Shown here piece by piece: positions 55,682 through 64,000 of a stretch of 64,000 nucleotides of DNA. Position 1 is the first letter of the stretch. The number at the start of each line of letters is the position of its first letter. The stretch is taken from assembly GCF_014697105.1 (NCBI RefSeq), contig NZ_JACJRF010000017.1, positions 44,476 to 108,475 on the forward strand. The letters run 5' to 3'. Under the pieces are notes generated by a model that made no database searches, was not told the DNA's origin, and was given only the letters and a program-made list of their open reading frames with translations. Both the position numbers and the translations under genes were made by a program. The stretch comes from Anabaena subtropica FACHB-260. Lineage in GTDB: Bacteria > Cyanobacteriota > Cyanobacteriia > Cyanobacteriales > Nostocaceae.

Positions 55682-56752
55682 TCAATGTACTGGTAACATT
55701 TTTTCTGTTTTGAGATTACACATATCCTTTAAATCTTTTAAATAAGGCAAACTTGACATGACATCGTCAAAATTATCATTGAAGTCAATCAGACAAGCAA
55801 CTTCATCAACATCAGCTGCTTTCAGACGCTCAATCATTTGTAGACAGGTTGTTTTTGACCCAATGAGAGTTCTGCCCTTTAGCCAACCTTCGTAGGCAAA
55901 CCTTAATAAACTATTAATGTCTGCTTCGGTAAATTTTTTCAAATCAATCCGTACTCCAGCATTCTTGGCTAAATTTTCTAGCAATTCTATATGTGTTTTC
56001 AAGTAATTATAAAAAGGTTCCCTAACTTGTTCTTTTACTATATTGAAATCTTCTCCTACAAAAGTATGTAACATGATTGCTACTTTTCCTGCTTGAGGAT
56101 TATGACCATGTTTTGCTAAAGATTGACGATATAGTGATATGAGTGGAGCTACTTCTTCTAGAGTTGCACCTAGCAAAGAGGTAAGTACGTTAGCACCCAT
56201 TTTGCCAGCTTCAATATATGTTATGTCTGATTGACACACAATCCAAGTAGGTAGTTTCTGCTGTATTGGTCGGGGAAATGTTCTTACCTTGAAAGCTTTC
56301 CCAGTTACATCTTGGAGTTCTACATATTCGCCTTCCCAAAGTTTCTGGACTTTATTTATCCCAGACCACATAGTTTCTTTTCGATTAGCATGACTTTCGC
56401 TAGAAAGTACAAAGTCATCTATTGTCCAACCGGAAGCAAAACCAAGAGCAACTCTACCGTTGGAAATATTATCAATCACAGACCATTCTTCAGCAACTCG
56501 CGCTGGATTATGAAGTGGCATGACAATACTACCAGCCCTTAATTGAATTTGCTCTGTCACCATTGCCAACATTGCCGAAGTCAAAGAAGGATTGGGATAA
56601 AGTCCTCCAAAGGGATGAAAATGACGTTCGGGAGTCCAAAGTGCAGAAAAACCATTTTTATCTGCATATTTGGCACTTTCTATTAATAAATTATATTTAT
56701 TTTTTCCAGTTGTAGAGCCATCACCAGAAAAATAAAGTAAGCTGAAATCCAT
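55682..56752 (-). CDS. stand-alone luciferase-like flavin monooxygenase of the natural-product (MupA-like) type
   Basis: A 356-residue TIM-barrel flavin-dependent monooxygenase. MDFSLLYFSGDG starts the barrel; GFSALWTPERHFHPFGGLYPNPS (about 34-56) and NGRVALGFASGWTIDDF (about 98-114) are signatures of the LLM subfamily found in NRPS/PKS clusters, where it is often fused into a module. FMNH2 and O2 are the expected co-substrates. It sits between the first PKS and the glycine NRPS genes, so it could hydroxylate or oxidatively cleave the carrier-bound chain at that stage. Start ATG 56752 has AGGAG. Confidence 0.9.
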   Translation of the reverse strand: MDFSLLYFSGDGSTTGKNKYNLLIESAKYADKNGFSALWTPERHFHPFGGLYPNPSLTSAMLAMVTEQIQLRAGSIVMPLHNPARVAEEWSVIDNISNGRVALGFASGWTIDDFVLSSESHANRKETMWSGINKVQKLWEGEYVELQDVTGKAFKVRTFPRPIQQKLPTWIVCQSDITYIEAGKMGANVLTSLLGATLEEVAPLISLYRQSLAKHGHNPQAGKVAIMLHTFVGEDFNIVKEQVREPFYNYLKTHIELLENLAKNAGVRIDLKKFTEADINSLLRFAYEGWLKGRTLIGSKTTCLQMIERLKAADVDEVACLIDFNDNFDDVMSSLPYLKDLKDMCNLKTEKMLPVH

Positions 56753-56824
56753 TCTTAACTCCTGAGATTATCTGAGGTAATTAATTAGTTAAAAAAAACA
56801 AATAGTAGCCCTATATCACTGTAA

Positions 56825-59800
56825 TTAAGAGTCTTTCACTAACTCTTGTTGAATTTCTTCTAGTGAAAGGTTTTTCACTTCTTGTAATAAAGCTGCAAAT
56901 TCTTGCATATCTTCTTGTTTAGGTTGATTTTCAGCGATGATATTAGCTAGCCCAGCTACAGTAGGTGCATCAAAAAGAATACTTTGTAGGGGCAATTCCA
57001 CTTGAAAACTTTCTCGCAAACGCGAAGTCACCTGGACAGCTAGTAAGGAATGCCCTCCTAACTCAAAGAAATTATCGTGAATACCAATTTGTTCAACACC
57101 GAGGAGTTCTTGCCAAATAACTGCAATAGTTTTCTCAATCTTATTGCTGGGAGCTATATAGGTAGATTGCAAATTTGGTCTTGAGTACTGTAAAAGAGTA
57201 TCTCCTGGGAGAATATCTTTATTGTCTAGTGGCTCACGCTTAATCCATGTGTTTAGTCTAGCTTGCAAATTCCCTGGAGAAACAATAAATTGACCTGCTG
57301 AATCCATTGATAAAATGCGTTGAGAAACATTCCATGCTTCTTCAGGCATCATTGCTAATTCAGCTAAATTTGTGCCAAATGCAGTATTGTTCTCTTGTTC
57401 CTCTTCATATTTTACCGCATCCCAGTTAACACTAAACCAAGGAATATGACTTGTTTGATTTTTTTTGTTGACAAAGGTATCAATGAAAAGATTAGCTGCC
57501 GAATAAGCAACAAGTCCCAGACCCCCCACAAGAGATGATAATGAAGATTGTAGTAAATAAAAATCTACTTCTCTATTTTGCAAAACTTTTTCTAAAGCAT
57601 AAATTCCATCAACTTTTGAATGGAATTGTGATTTAATCTCACACTGACCAATTTCTTGGATAGAAAAAGCAGATTTTTTATCACTCATTGGTGTTACATA
57701 AAATACCCCATTAATCTGATTAAATTCTTCATATACTTGATTAAGGGCGATGTTCATTTGCTCAATATCTGCCACATCAGTATTAATTATTAGAAGTTTT
57801 ACACCTAAATCTTCTAATTCAATTATTTTTTTGATATAACGAACAATAGTATTTTGTTCATCGTGATTTGCCAGCCATTGCGACCATTCATCTCTCTGGG
57901 GAAGTCCTGTATTGCCAATGAAGACGAGGTTTGCTTGTAGTGTGTGAGCTAGGTATTCTGCAAACACTAAGCCTAAACTTCCTACAAAATCGCCTGCTAT
58001 GAGATAAATTCCTTTTTCCCTGAGCCTAGTTTTTTTGATTTCAACTTCTTTTAATTGTGTCGGCTCAAAACTTTCTATCCATCGATGATTGGCGCGGTAA
58101 GCAACAACTAAATCAGATGAATGGGTTACCATTTCCGCTTTGAGTTGCTTTATTAATTGATGTTCTGCGAAACTTCCCGATTCAGGAGTGACAATATCAA
58201 TATTACGACAGGTAATATTTGGATATTCTTGCGGTATTACTTTACACAATCCTAAAACTGTTGCTTTTTCTGGAATTAACTCTTCTTGTCCTATGACATC
58301 ATAAAGGTTATTCGTTACAACTATGATTTGTAGAGGATTTGTAACATTTTGTTTACTAAGCGTTTGGGCTATGAAAAGTAGGCTATTGAAGCCAAAATCT
58401 TGATAGTTTTCAAAAGTGGAAACTGTTGATAGCCCTTGTTTAGGCTTGGTTGTAACACCCCAAAAATGAGCAATAGTTTGTGGAATGTGACCTATCTGAC
58501 GCAGTGTTTGGAACAGGATAGCATAATCATGCTGCTGTTGAGGATTGATTGCATAAGCGCGATCGCCTAATTGGGTAAATTCCTCTGCGATCGCCACAGT
58601 AATGACTTCTTGTCCTTCTTGTTCCAATTGTTGAGCAATTTGTGAACCTAATTGACAATGGTCAACAAAAACCAAGTAACAAAGCTTTTGCTTCATTACT
58701 ACTTTTTCTGCTAAAGGTTCAAGTAACTTAAGTTGTTTCCAACTAGGAACATAGAACCATTCGTCAATATTTGATTTTTTACTTAGCTTATGGTTATTAC
58801 TTGTGTCGTTGGCTGTTTGTGGGTCGAGCCAATAACGCTGACGCTCAAAAGGATATGTTGGTAATGTAATGCGCCGACGTTCTTCTTGGGCATAAAAACT
58901 ATACCAATCTACCTGTAAACCTACTAACCAAAGTCGCCCCAAAGTATTAAGTAAAAATGCCACATCCGACTGTTGGTCTTTCGGATGGCGCATTGAACTT
59001 AGCACTATAGATTTAGTAGCCTGTTGTTTAGCAAAAGTATTTAATGTTCGTCCTGGGCCAACTTCCAGTAATATTGGCATTTGCTCTGAGTTATTAAACA
59101 GTTCAGCAACTCCTGTAGCAAAGCGTACTGTATGCCTTAAATGTTTTGTCCAATAGCTGGGATCAGTTGCTTCAGATGCAGTAATCCAGGTTCCTGTGAC
59201 ATTGGAGATAAAAGGAATTTGAGGAGAATTTAAATTGATTTTTTGAACTTTGTCAGTAAATGCTTCCAGAATGGCATCCATCATTTGCGAATGAAAGGCA
59301 TGGGAAGTATGCAATTTCCGACACTCTACGCCTTTTGATGTTAACTGACTTTGCAACTGAGCGATCGCTTCCTCGGAACCTGAGACAACACACAAAGATG
59401 GTGCATTAATTGCAGCTAAAGAAACATTCTCATCCAACCACGGTTTTATTGCTTCCTCTGAAAGTACAACCGAAAGCATGGCACCAGATGGAAGTTGTTG
59501 CATCAGTCGTCCACGAGTAGCAACCAGTGCTAAAGCATCTTCCACAGAGAACACACCAGACAAACAAGCGGCTACGTATTCCCCAATGCTATGACCAATC
59601 ATGGCTACAGGAGATATACCCCACGCCATCCACAACTGAGCTAGAGCATACTCAATGACAAAGAGTGCTGGCTGAGTAATGTGAGTTTGTTGTAGTTGCT
59701 GGGCAGCAATTTCTATCTTTTCTTCATTGGGATATAAAATACTGCGTAAATCAACACCAAGATGAGATTTCAGGATTTCACAACATTCATCTATATGTTT

Positions 59801-61480
59801 CCTGAATACTGGCTCAGTGTTGTATAACTCTTGACCCATGTTCACATACTGTGAACCTTGACCGGGAAACATAAATATAGTTTGTCGGTTGCAAGCTTCT
59901 TGAAAGTTGGTGAAGATTCTTTGTGAGTCTATGTTTTCGAGAACTGTAACCGCATCATCAAAATTTTGACATACAAGCATTCGACGATGCTCAAACCCTC
60001 GACGACCAACCTGTAGGGTGTATGCAACATCGGCCAAGTTCAGGTCTGGATGCTGCTTGAGATGAGTAAATAAATTTGTCGTAGCAGTTTCTAGCGCCGA
60101 CTCGGTTTTTGCAGAAAGCAATAACAACTGCCAAGGACGAGAGACACTAGAGGGTTGAGTAGTCGGTGCTTCTTCCAGAATCACATGAGCGTTAGTTCCA
60201 CCAATGCCGAATGAACTAACTCCAGCACGGAGGGGAGTGCCGTTGGCTTTCCACTCTGAAAGTGTAGTATTAACGTAAAAAGGACTGTTATCAAAGTCAA
60301 TTTGAGGGTTGGGCTGCTCAAAATGCAAGCTTGGCGGTATCTGTCTATTTTTCAGGGCTAAAACTGTTTTGATTAATCCCGCAACACCAGCCGTAATATC
60401 AAGATGTCCAATATTCGTCTTGACTGAACCAATAGCACAGTAATTTTTCTTGTGTGAATCAGTACGAAAAGCTTGCGTTAGTGCGGCAATTTCAATTGGG
60501 TCGCCTAAAGAAGTTCCTGTTCCATGTGCCTCGATATAAGTAATTGTCTCAGGGTCAATTTCCCCAATTGTTTGAGCCGCTTTAATTACCTTCGCTTGGG
60601 TATCGATACGAGGTGCTGTATAACTAACTTTTAGGCCACCATCGTTATTAATAGCTGAACCTTTGATAACAGCATGAATGCAATCTCCATCAGCAAGGGC
60701 CTCTTCTAATCGCTTCAAAACAACAAGTCCTACACCGCTACCAAAAATAGTTCCTTGCCCTTTGGCATCAAAAGCACGACAATGACCATCTGGAGATAAA
60801 ATTCCCCCTTCTTGATAGGAATATCCAGATTTTTGTGATGCACTGATGGCAACACCACCCGCTAAGGCGATGTCACATTCACCACCTAATAAACTTCGGC
60901 AGGCTAAATGCACAGCAACTAAGGAAGTGGAACAGGCCGTTTGCACGTCAATAGAAGGCCCTTCTAATTCTAATTTATAAGAAACTCGTGTTGTGAGAAA
61001 GTCTTTATCATTAGCAAAAACCAGTTGTTGTCCATCAATAGAATTTTTAACGTTCTGATTTGTATAAAGGTTAATTAAATAATTATTAATCCCTGTACCA
61101 GCGTAAACTCCAATTGACCCTTGATACTGTTTTGAATCGTAGCCAGCACTTTCCAGAGCTTGCCAAGCACACTCTAAGAAAATACGCTGTTGAGGGTCGA
61201 GAACTTCTGCTTCTCTGGGATTGAAGCCAAAAAATGCAGCATCAAATAATTCTATATCTTCTAATATGGCGGCGGCTTTAACATAATTGGAATCGTTGAT
61301 AACAGCAAGGTCTATTCCTGAAGATTTGAGTTCTTCATCTGTTAAAGGCACTATTGACTCTACACCATCTCGGAGATTTTGCCAAAATTCTTCAATATTG
61401 TTAGAGCCAGGAAAGCGGCCTACCATGCCAATAATGGCTATTTCTAAACCCGTTTGCTCAAACGTTGCTGAATTATCCAT
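56825..61480 (-). CDS. type I PKS module KS-AT-KR(degenerate)-ACP, first PKS in the line
   Basis: A 1551-residue PKS. KS has QTACSTSLVAVH, EAHGTGTSLGDP and NIGHLD. AT has FPGQGSQYVNMGQELY, GHSIGEY and HTSHAFH, malonyl-type; it is clearly diverged from the twin ATs of the other two PKSs. The KR region reads LIAGDFVGSLGL in place of TGGxGGxG, with SSLSSLVGGLGLVAYSAAN keeping Ser and Tyr, so it is probably inactive. ACP FFELGGHSLLAVQ. It starts 1 bp after the stop of the upstream NRPS gene, behind AAAGGAG. It should add malonate to the first aminoacyl unit. Confidence 0.92.
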   Translation of the reverse strand: MDNSATFEQTGLEIAIIGMVGRFPGSNNIEEFWQNLRDGVESIVPLTDEELKSSGIDLAVINDSNYVKAAAILEDIELFDAAFFGFNPREAEVLDPQQRIFLECAWQALESAGYDSKQYQGSIGVYAGTGINNYLINLYTNQNVKNSIDGQQLVFANDKDFLTTRVSYKLELEGPSIDVQTACSTSLVAVHLACRSLLGGECDIALAGGVAISASQKSGYSYQEGGILSPDGHCRAFDAKGQGTIFGSGVGLVVLKRLEEALADGDCIHAVIKGSAINNDGGLKVSYTAPRIDTQAKVIKAAQTIGEIDPETITYIEAHGTGTSLGDPIEIAALTQAFRTDSHKKNYCAIGSVKTNIGHLDITAGVAGLIKTVLALKNRQIPPSLHFEQPNPQIDFDNSPFYVNTTLSEWKANGTPLRAGVSSFGIGGTNAHVILEEAPTTQPSSVSRPWQLLLLSAKTESALETATTNLFTHLKQHPDLNLADVAYTLQVGRRGFEHRRMLVCQNFDDAVTVLENIDSQRIFTNFQEACNRQTIFMFPGQGSQYVNMGQELYNTEPVFRKHIDECCEILKSHLGVDLRSILYPNEEKIEIAAQQLQQTHITQPALFVIEYALAQLWMAWGISPVAMIGHSIGEYVAACLSGVFSVEDALALVATRGRLMQQLPSGAMLSVVLSEEAIKPWLDENVSLAAINAPSLCVVSGSEEAIAQLQSQLTSKGVECRKLHTSHAFHSQMMDAILEAFTDKVQKINLNSPQIPFISNVTGTWITASEATDPSYWTKHLRHTVRFATGVAELFNNSEQMPILLEVGPGRTLNTFAKQQATKSIVLSSMRHPKDQQSDVAFLLNTLGRLWLVGLQVDWYSFYAQEERRRITLPTYPFERQRYWLDPQTANDTSNNHKLSKKSNIDEWFYVPSWKQLKLLEPLAEKVVMKQKLCYLVFVDHCQLGSQIAQQLEQEGQEVITVAIAEEFTQLGDRAYAINPQQQHDYAILFQTLRQIGHIPQTIAHFWGVTTKPKQGLSTVSTFENYQDFGFNSLLFIAQTLSKQNVTNPLQIIVVTNNLYDVIGQEELIPEKATVLGLCKVIPQEYPNITCRNIDIVTPESGSFAEHQLIKQLKAEMVTHSSDLVVAYRANHRWIESFEPTQLKEVEIKKTRLREKGIYLIAGDFVGSLGLVFAEYLAHTLQANLVFIGNTGLPQRDEWSQWLANHDEQNTIVRYIKKIIELEDLGVKLLIINTDVADIEQMNIALNQVYEEFNQINGVFYVTPMSDKKSAFSIQEIGQCEIKSQFHSKVDGIYALEKVLQNREVDFYLLQSSLSSLVGGLGLVAYSAANLFIDTFVNKKNQTSHIPWFSVNWDAVKYEEEQENNTAFGTNLAELAMMPEEAWNVSQRILSMDSAGQFIVSPGNLQARLNTWIKREPLDNKDILPGDTLLQYSRPNLQSTYIAPSNKIEKTIAVIWQELLGVEQIGIHDNFFELGGHSLLAVQVTSRLRESFQVELPLQSILFDAPTVAGLANIIAENQPKQEDMQEFAALLQEVKNLSLEEIQQELVKDS

Positions 61481-61481
61481 T

Positions 61482-63959
61482 TTATCTGACTCCTTTACTG
61501 ATTTTGAGAAATTGTTTCATCCGAATTTTGCCTGCTTCTAATTGTTGAGTCCGAGCTTTATTTGAGTGAATTTCTGATAATTTATGCTCGTTTGTCTGAT
61601 TCAAAAACTCAGCCAAAGAACTGATAGTTGGATATCTAAATAAATCGAGTATTAATAAATCTTTTTGCAATATTTCCCGCAGTTGGCTATGAACCTGAAC
61701 CACTAATAACGAATGTCCACCTAGCTCAAAGAAGTTATCGTTAATCCCAACTTTTTCTATTTTCAGTGCCTTCTGCCAAACCATCGCAATAGATGCTTCT
61801 AAATCATTTTGTGGTTTGATGTATGTGGTTTCTAACTGGGGACGAAGATTATCTGGTATTGGCAGCGATCGCCTGTCTACTTTACCATTAGGTGTTAATG
61901 GTAGAGCCTTCATCGATACAAAGGCAGCAGGTATCATGTAATCAGGGATTTTTTCTTGTAAGAAATTCCGTAATTCGCTAATTTTCAATTCCTGTTCGGA
62001 TACTACATAAGCTACTAGTTGCTTATTTCCAGATACATCTTCCCTGAGAACAACTACAGCTTCTTGCACATCGGGATATTGAGTTATTTTAGCTTCAATT
62101 TCTCCAGTTTCCACCCGGAAACCACGAATTTTTACTTGATGGTCGATGCGACCAATGTACTCTATTTCTCCAGTGGGAAGATAACGGGCTAAATCTCCAG
62201 TTTTGTAGAGACGCGACGTTGGTTTATTGCTAAAAGGATTAGAGAGAAATTTTTCAGCAGTTAGTTGAGGAAGGTTTAAATAACCTCGTGCTAGTTGTTC
62301 GCCACCTACATATATTTCACCTGGTAAACCTACAGGAACAGGTTGTTTATTTGTATCTAGGATATATATTTGTGTATTAGCAATTGGACGACCAATTAAG
62401 ACGGATGCTGATAGGGGTGTTTGTGGGGTAATACTGTAACAAGTAACATCCGCAGATACTTCTGATGAACCGTAAAGGTTTAACAAAGTACTATCTGGCA
62501 AACTCTGGCGAAATTGTCCAAGCAATTCATGAGAAAGAGCTTCACCACTGCTAATCCACAACTTTAATTTAGGTAGCTGCAATTGTAAAAGATTAGCTGT
62601 ACTTAACATTACAGCCAATAAGGAGGGAACAACTACTAAGCGTGTGATATTATTCTCGGCAAGAACTGCTATAAACTGTTGTGGGTCTTTGACAACTCTA
62701 TTGGGGATAATTACTAGAGTTACACCTTGAAGTAAGGGGCCAAAAATTTCCCATACTGAATCAACAAAATTTAAAGATGTTTTCTGACAACAAATTTCTT
62801 GCTCTCCAAAAGGATAATTCTGCCACATCCATTGAAAGCGATTGATAGCACCTTTGTGCAAACCAAAAACACCCTTCGGTTGACCAGTAGAACCAGAGGT
62901 GTAGATAACATAAGCTACATTCTCGGCTGCTAAACTAACAATAGGATTGTCTTGACTTTGTTGGCTAATTAGGGCTTGATTGGTGTCTAAACAAACTATC
63001 TGTGTTTCATGTTGAGGAAGCTTTTGTTTGAGGTGCTGCTGAGTTAGCAGTATTGGCAATTGAGAATCTGACAATATGAAAGCTAGGCGTTCCTCTGGAT
63101 AGTTAGGGTCTAACGGTATATATGCACCACCTGCTTTGAGAATGGCTAAGATACCCACGACCATATCGAGCGATCGCTCAACACAAATCCCAACTAATAC
63201 CTCTGGTTTTACTCCTAAAGTTTGTAAGTAATGCGCTAATTGATTTGCTTTGGTGTTTAGTTCGCGGTAGGTTAGTTGCTGATCTACTCTGCGAGAAGCC
63301 GCGCTTTGCTCGTCTACAAATACTACTGCTACTGCATTGGGTGTTTTGTCTACTTGTGCTTCAAACAAATGATGAAGGCATTTATCTTGAGGATATTCAA
63401 CCTGAGTCTCATTCCACTCTACTAAAACTTTATGACGCTCTGATTCTGTTAATAATGGTAATTCTGATAGCCGTTGCTCTGGATTAGTAACAATACCTTT
63501 GAACAAAGTCTGTAAATGTTCCACCATGCGAGTAATGGTGGTGTCATCAAATAAATCTGTATTATATTCTAAAGTTCCTACTAGTCCCCCTTCTGTCTCT
63601 TTCATGTCAAGTGTCAAATCAAACATGGCGGTGTTTGCGTTATTTTCCCGGAAATTCAAAGTTAAACCTGACAGTTCTAACGCAGACATGGGGGTATTCT
63701 GAAGAATAAACATCACTTGAAATAGAGGCGCATGACTCAAATTTCGCTGTGGCTGCAATTCTTCAACTAACAAATCAAAAGGTATATCTTGATGAGCATA
63801 AGCTTCTAAAGTCTTCTCACGTACACGCCTCAATAATTCTCTAAAAGTGGGATTACCAGTGAAGTCAGTACGCAACACAAGGGTATTGACAAACAATACC
63901 TTAGCCAAAATAAGAGGATGAAGAGAGAGGGCCGATGTAGTAGAGTTATTGTCTCTCAC
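61482..63959 (-). CDS. NRPS module C(5'-truncated)-A-PCP with beta-alanine-type A domain
   Basis: An 825-residue frame from GTG 63959. Homology starts at LFVNTLVLRTDFTGNPTF (coded up to about 63896), the second half of a condensation domain; the N-terminal half with HHxxxDG is missing and the first 21 residues match nothing I know. A TGA lies in frame at 63969-63971. The A domain has YTSGSTGQPKG, FVDSVWEIF and LYGSSEVSAD; pocket residues read VDWVISLADK, the beta-alanine code. PCP FFELGGHSLL. As the first module it may not need condensation activity. A repeat-derived insert SAASRRVD lies before the first A-domain motif. Whether the gene is expressed is open. Confidence 0.85.
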   Translation of the reverse strand: MRDNNSTTSALSLHPLILAKVLFVNTLVLRTDFTGNPTFRELLRRVREKTLEAYAHQDIPFDLLVEELQPQRNLSHAPLFQVMFILQNTPMSALELSGLTLNFRENNANTAMFDLTLDMKETEGGLVGTLEYNTDLFDDTTITRMVEHLQTLFKGIVTNPEQRLSELPLLTESERHKVLVEWNETQVEYPQDKCLHHLFEAQVDKTPNAVAVVFVDEQSAASRRVDQQLTYRELNTKANQLAHYLQTLGVKPEVLVGICVERSLDMVVGILAILKAGGAYIPLDPNYPEERLAFILSDSQLPILLTQQHLKQKLPQHETQIVCLDTNQALISQQSQDNPIVSLAAENVAYVIYTSGSTGQPKGVFGLHKGAINRFQWMWQNYPFGEQEICCQKTSLNFVDSVWEIFGPLLQGVTLVIIPNRVVKDPQQFIAVLAENNITRLVVVPSLLAVMLSTANLLQLQLPKLKLWISSGEALSHELLGQFRQSLPDSTLLNLYGSSEVSADVTCYSITPQTPLSASVLIGRPIANTQIYILDTNKQPVPVGLPGEIYVGGEQLARGYLNLPQLTAEKFLSNPFSNKPTSRLYKTGDLARYLPTGEIEYIGRIDHQVKIRGFRVETGEIEAKITQYPDVQEAVVVLREDVSGNKQLVAYVVSEQELKISELRNFLQEKIPDYMIPAAFVSMKALPLTPNGKVDRRSLPIPDNLRPQLETTYIKPQNDLEASIAMVWQKALKIEKVGINDNFFELGGHSLLVVQVHSQLREILQKDLLILDLFRYPTISSLAEFLNQTNEHKLSEIHSNKARTQQLEAGKIRMKQFLKISKGVR
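63282..63318. repeat. repeat-derived in-frame insertion in the beta-alanine module
   Basis: On the minus strand GTAGACGAGCA is followed by GC-rich palindromic sequence (AGCGCGGCTTCTCGC) and then GTAGATCAGCA, a near copy of the first word. Translation is VDEQ-SAASRR-VDQQ, whereas the sister NRPS has only FADQQLTYREL here. This fits insertion with a short target duplication. Confidence 0.6.
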
Positions 63960-64000
63960 AACGACAACTCAAAAACCACAATCAGCCCATGCCCGATATC
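63897..64000. other. junction with unrelated sequence at the broken NRPS 5' end
   Basis: Left of 63897 the DNA codes for condensation domain; right of it the sequence has no NRPS similarity in any frame. On the minus strand a frame entering from 64000 reads DIGHGLIVVFELSL and stops at 63956-63958, which could be the end of another protein. An insertion-sequence end or a deletion joint would explain it; the window stops too soon to tell. Confidence 0.5.

Noticed and set aside
31483..63959. Cryptophycin-type cluster, because of the decarboxylase and beta-alanine module
   Set aside because: No halogenase is present, and module order and tailoring genes differ from what I know of that cluster.

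Overview
The window comes from a filamentous cyanobacterium of the Nostoc/Anabaena type. The evidence is a tandem of phycobilisome rod-core linker genes (cpcG1-cpcG4) ahead of a proline-utilisation gene, many HIP1 octamers GCGATCGC (for example 8227-8234 and 14673-14680), heptamer tandem repeats, palindromic interspersed repeats, and a GlgC whose allosteric lysines fall at Anabaena positions 382 and 419.

Region 1 (1-20517) is mostly core metabolism: the end of the cpc operon including the membrane-anchored linker CpcL, a methyltransferase/HD-hydrolase pair, PutA, tRNA-Pro(GGG), DUF1818 and secreted hypothetical genes, rpoZ, a fasciclin protein, then carbohydrate and stress genes (GH13 amylase, subtilase, glgC, P-loop kinase, DnaJ, two peroxiredoxins, a glycogen-debranching-type glucosidase). 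Two MITE-like elements with shared terminal repeats sit around the tRNA-Pro and rpoZ genes.

Region 2 (20518-31119) is accessory. It opens with a sequence that looks like one end of a Tn7-like/CAST-type transposon (TGTACA followed by five TnsB-site-like motifs). Then come four co-directional genes: a small protein with a possible zinc-binding tail, a multi-pass membrane protein, a caspase-NACHT-WD40 protein and a caspase-nSTAND-WD40 protein. The last two overlap by 4 bp. Their WD40 blades are encoded by nearly identical 126-bp units that differ at a few codons, as expected of a diversifying recognition receptor. I consider this the best candidate for an undescribed immune or regulated-cell-death system.

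Region 3 (31120-64000), after tRNA-Met, is a minus-strand hybrid NRPS/PKS cluster of about 32 kb. In transcription order it reads: C(truncated)-A-PCP, KS-AT-KR-ACP, luciferase-like monooxygenase, C-A-PCP, PLP aspartate-decarboxylase-like enzyme, KS-AT-KR-ACP, KS-AT-KR-ACP, C-A-PCP-TE, two P450s, a sucrase/ferredoxin-like protein, and a MATE exporter. Reading the A-domain pockets gives a beta-alanine code for the first module, a glycine code for the second and a beta-alanine-like code for the last; the decarboxylase would supply beta-alanine. Two of three KRs have broken cofactor motifs. Two PKS genes share a 1074-bp near-identical AT segment. The 5' end of the first NRPS gene is broken near the window edge.
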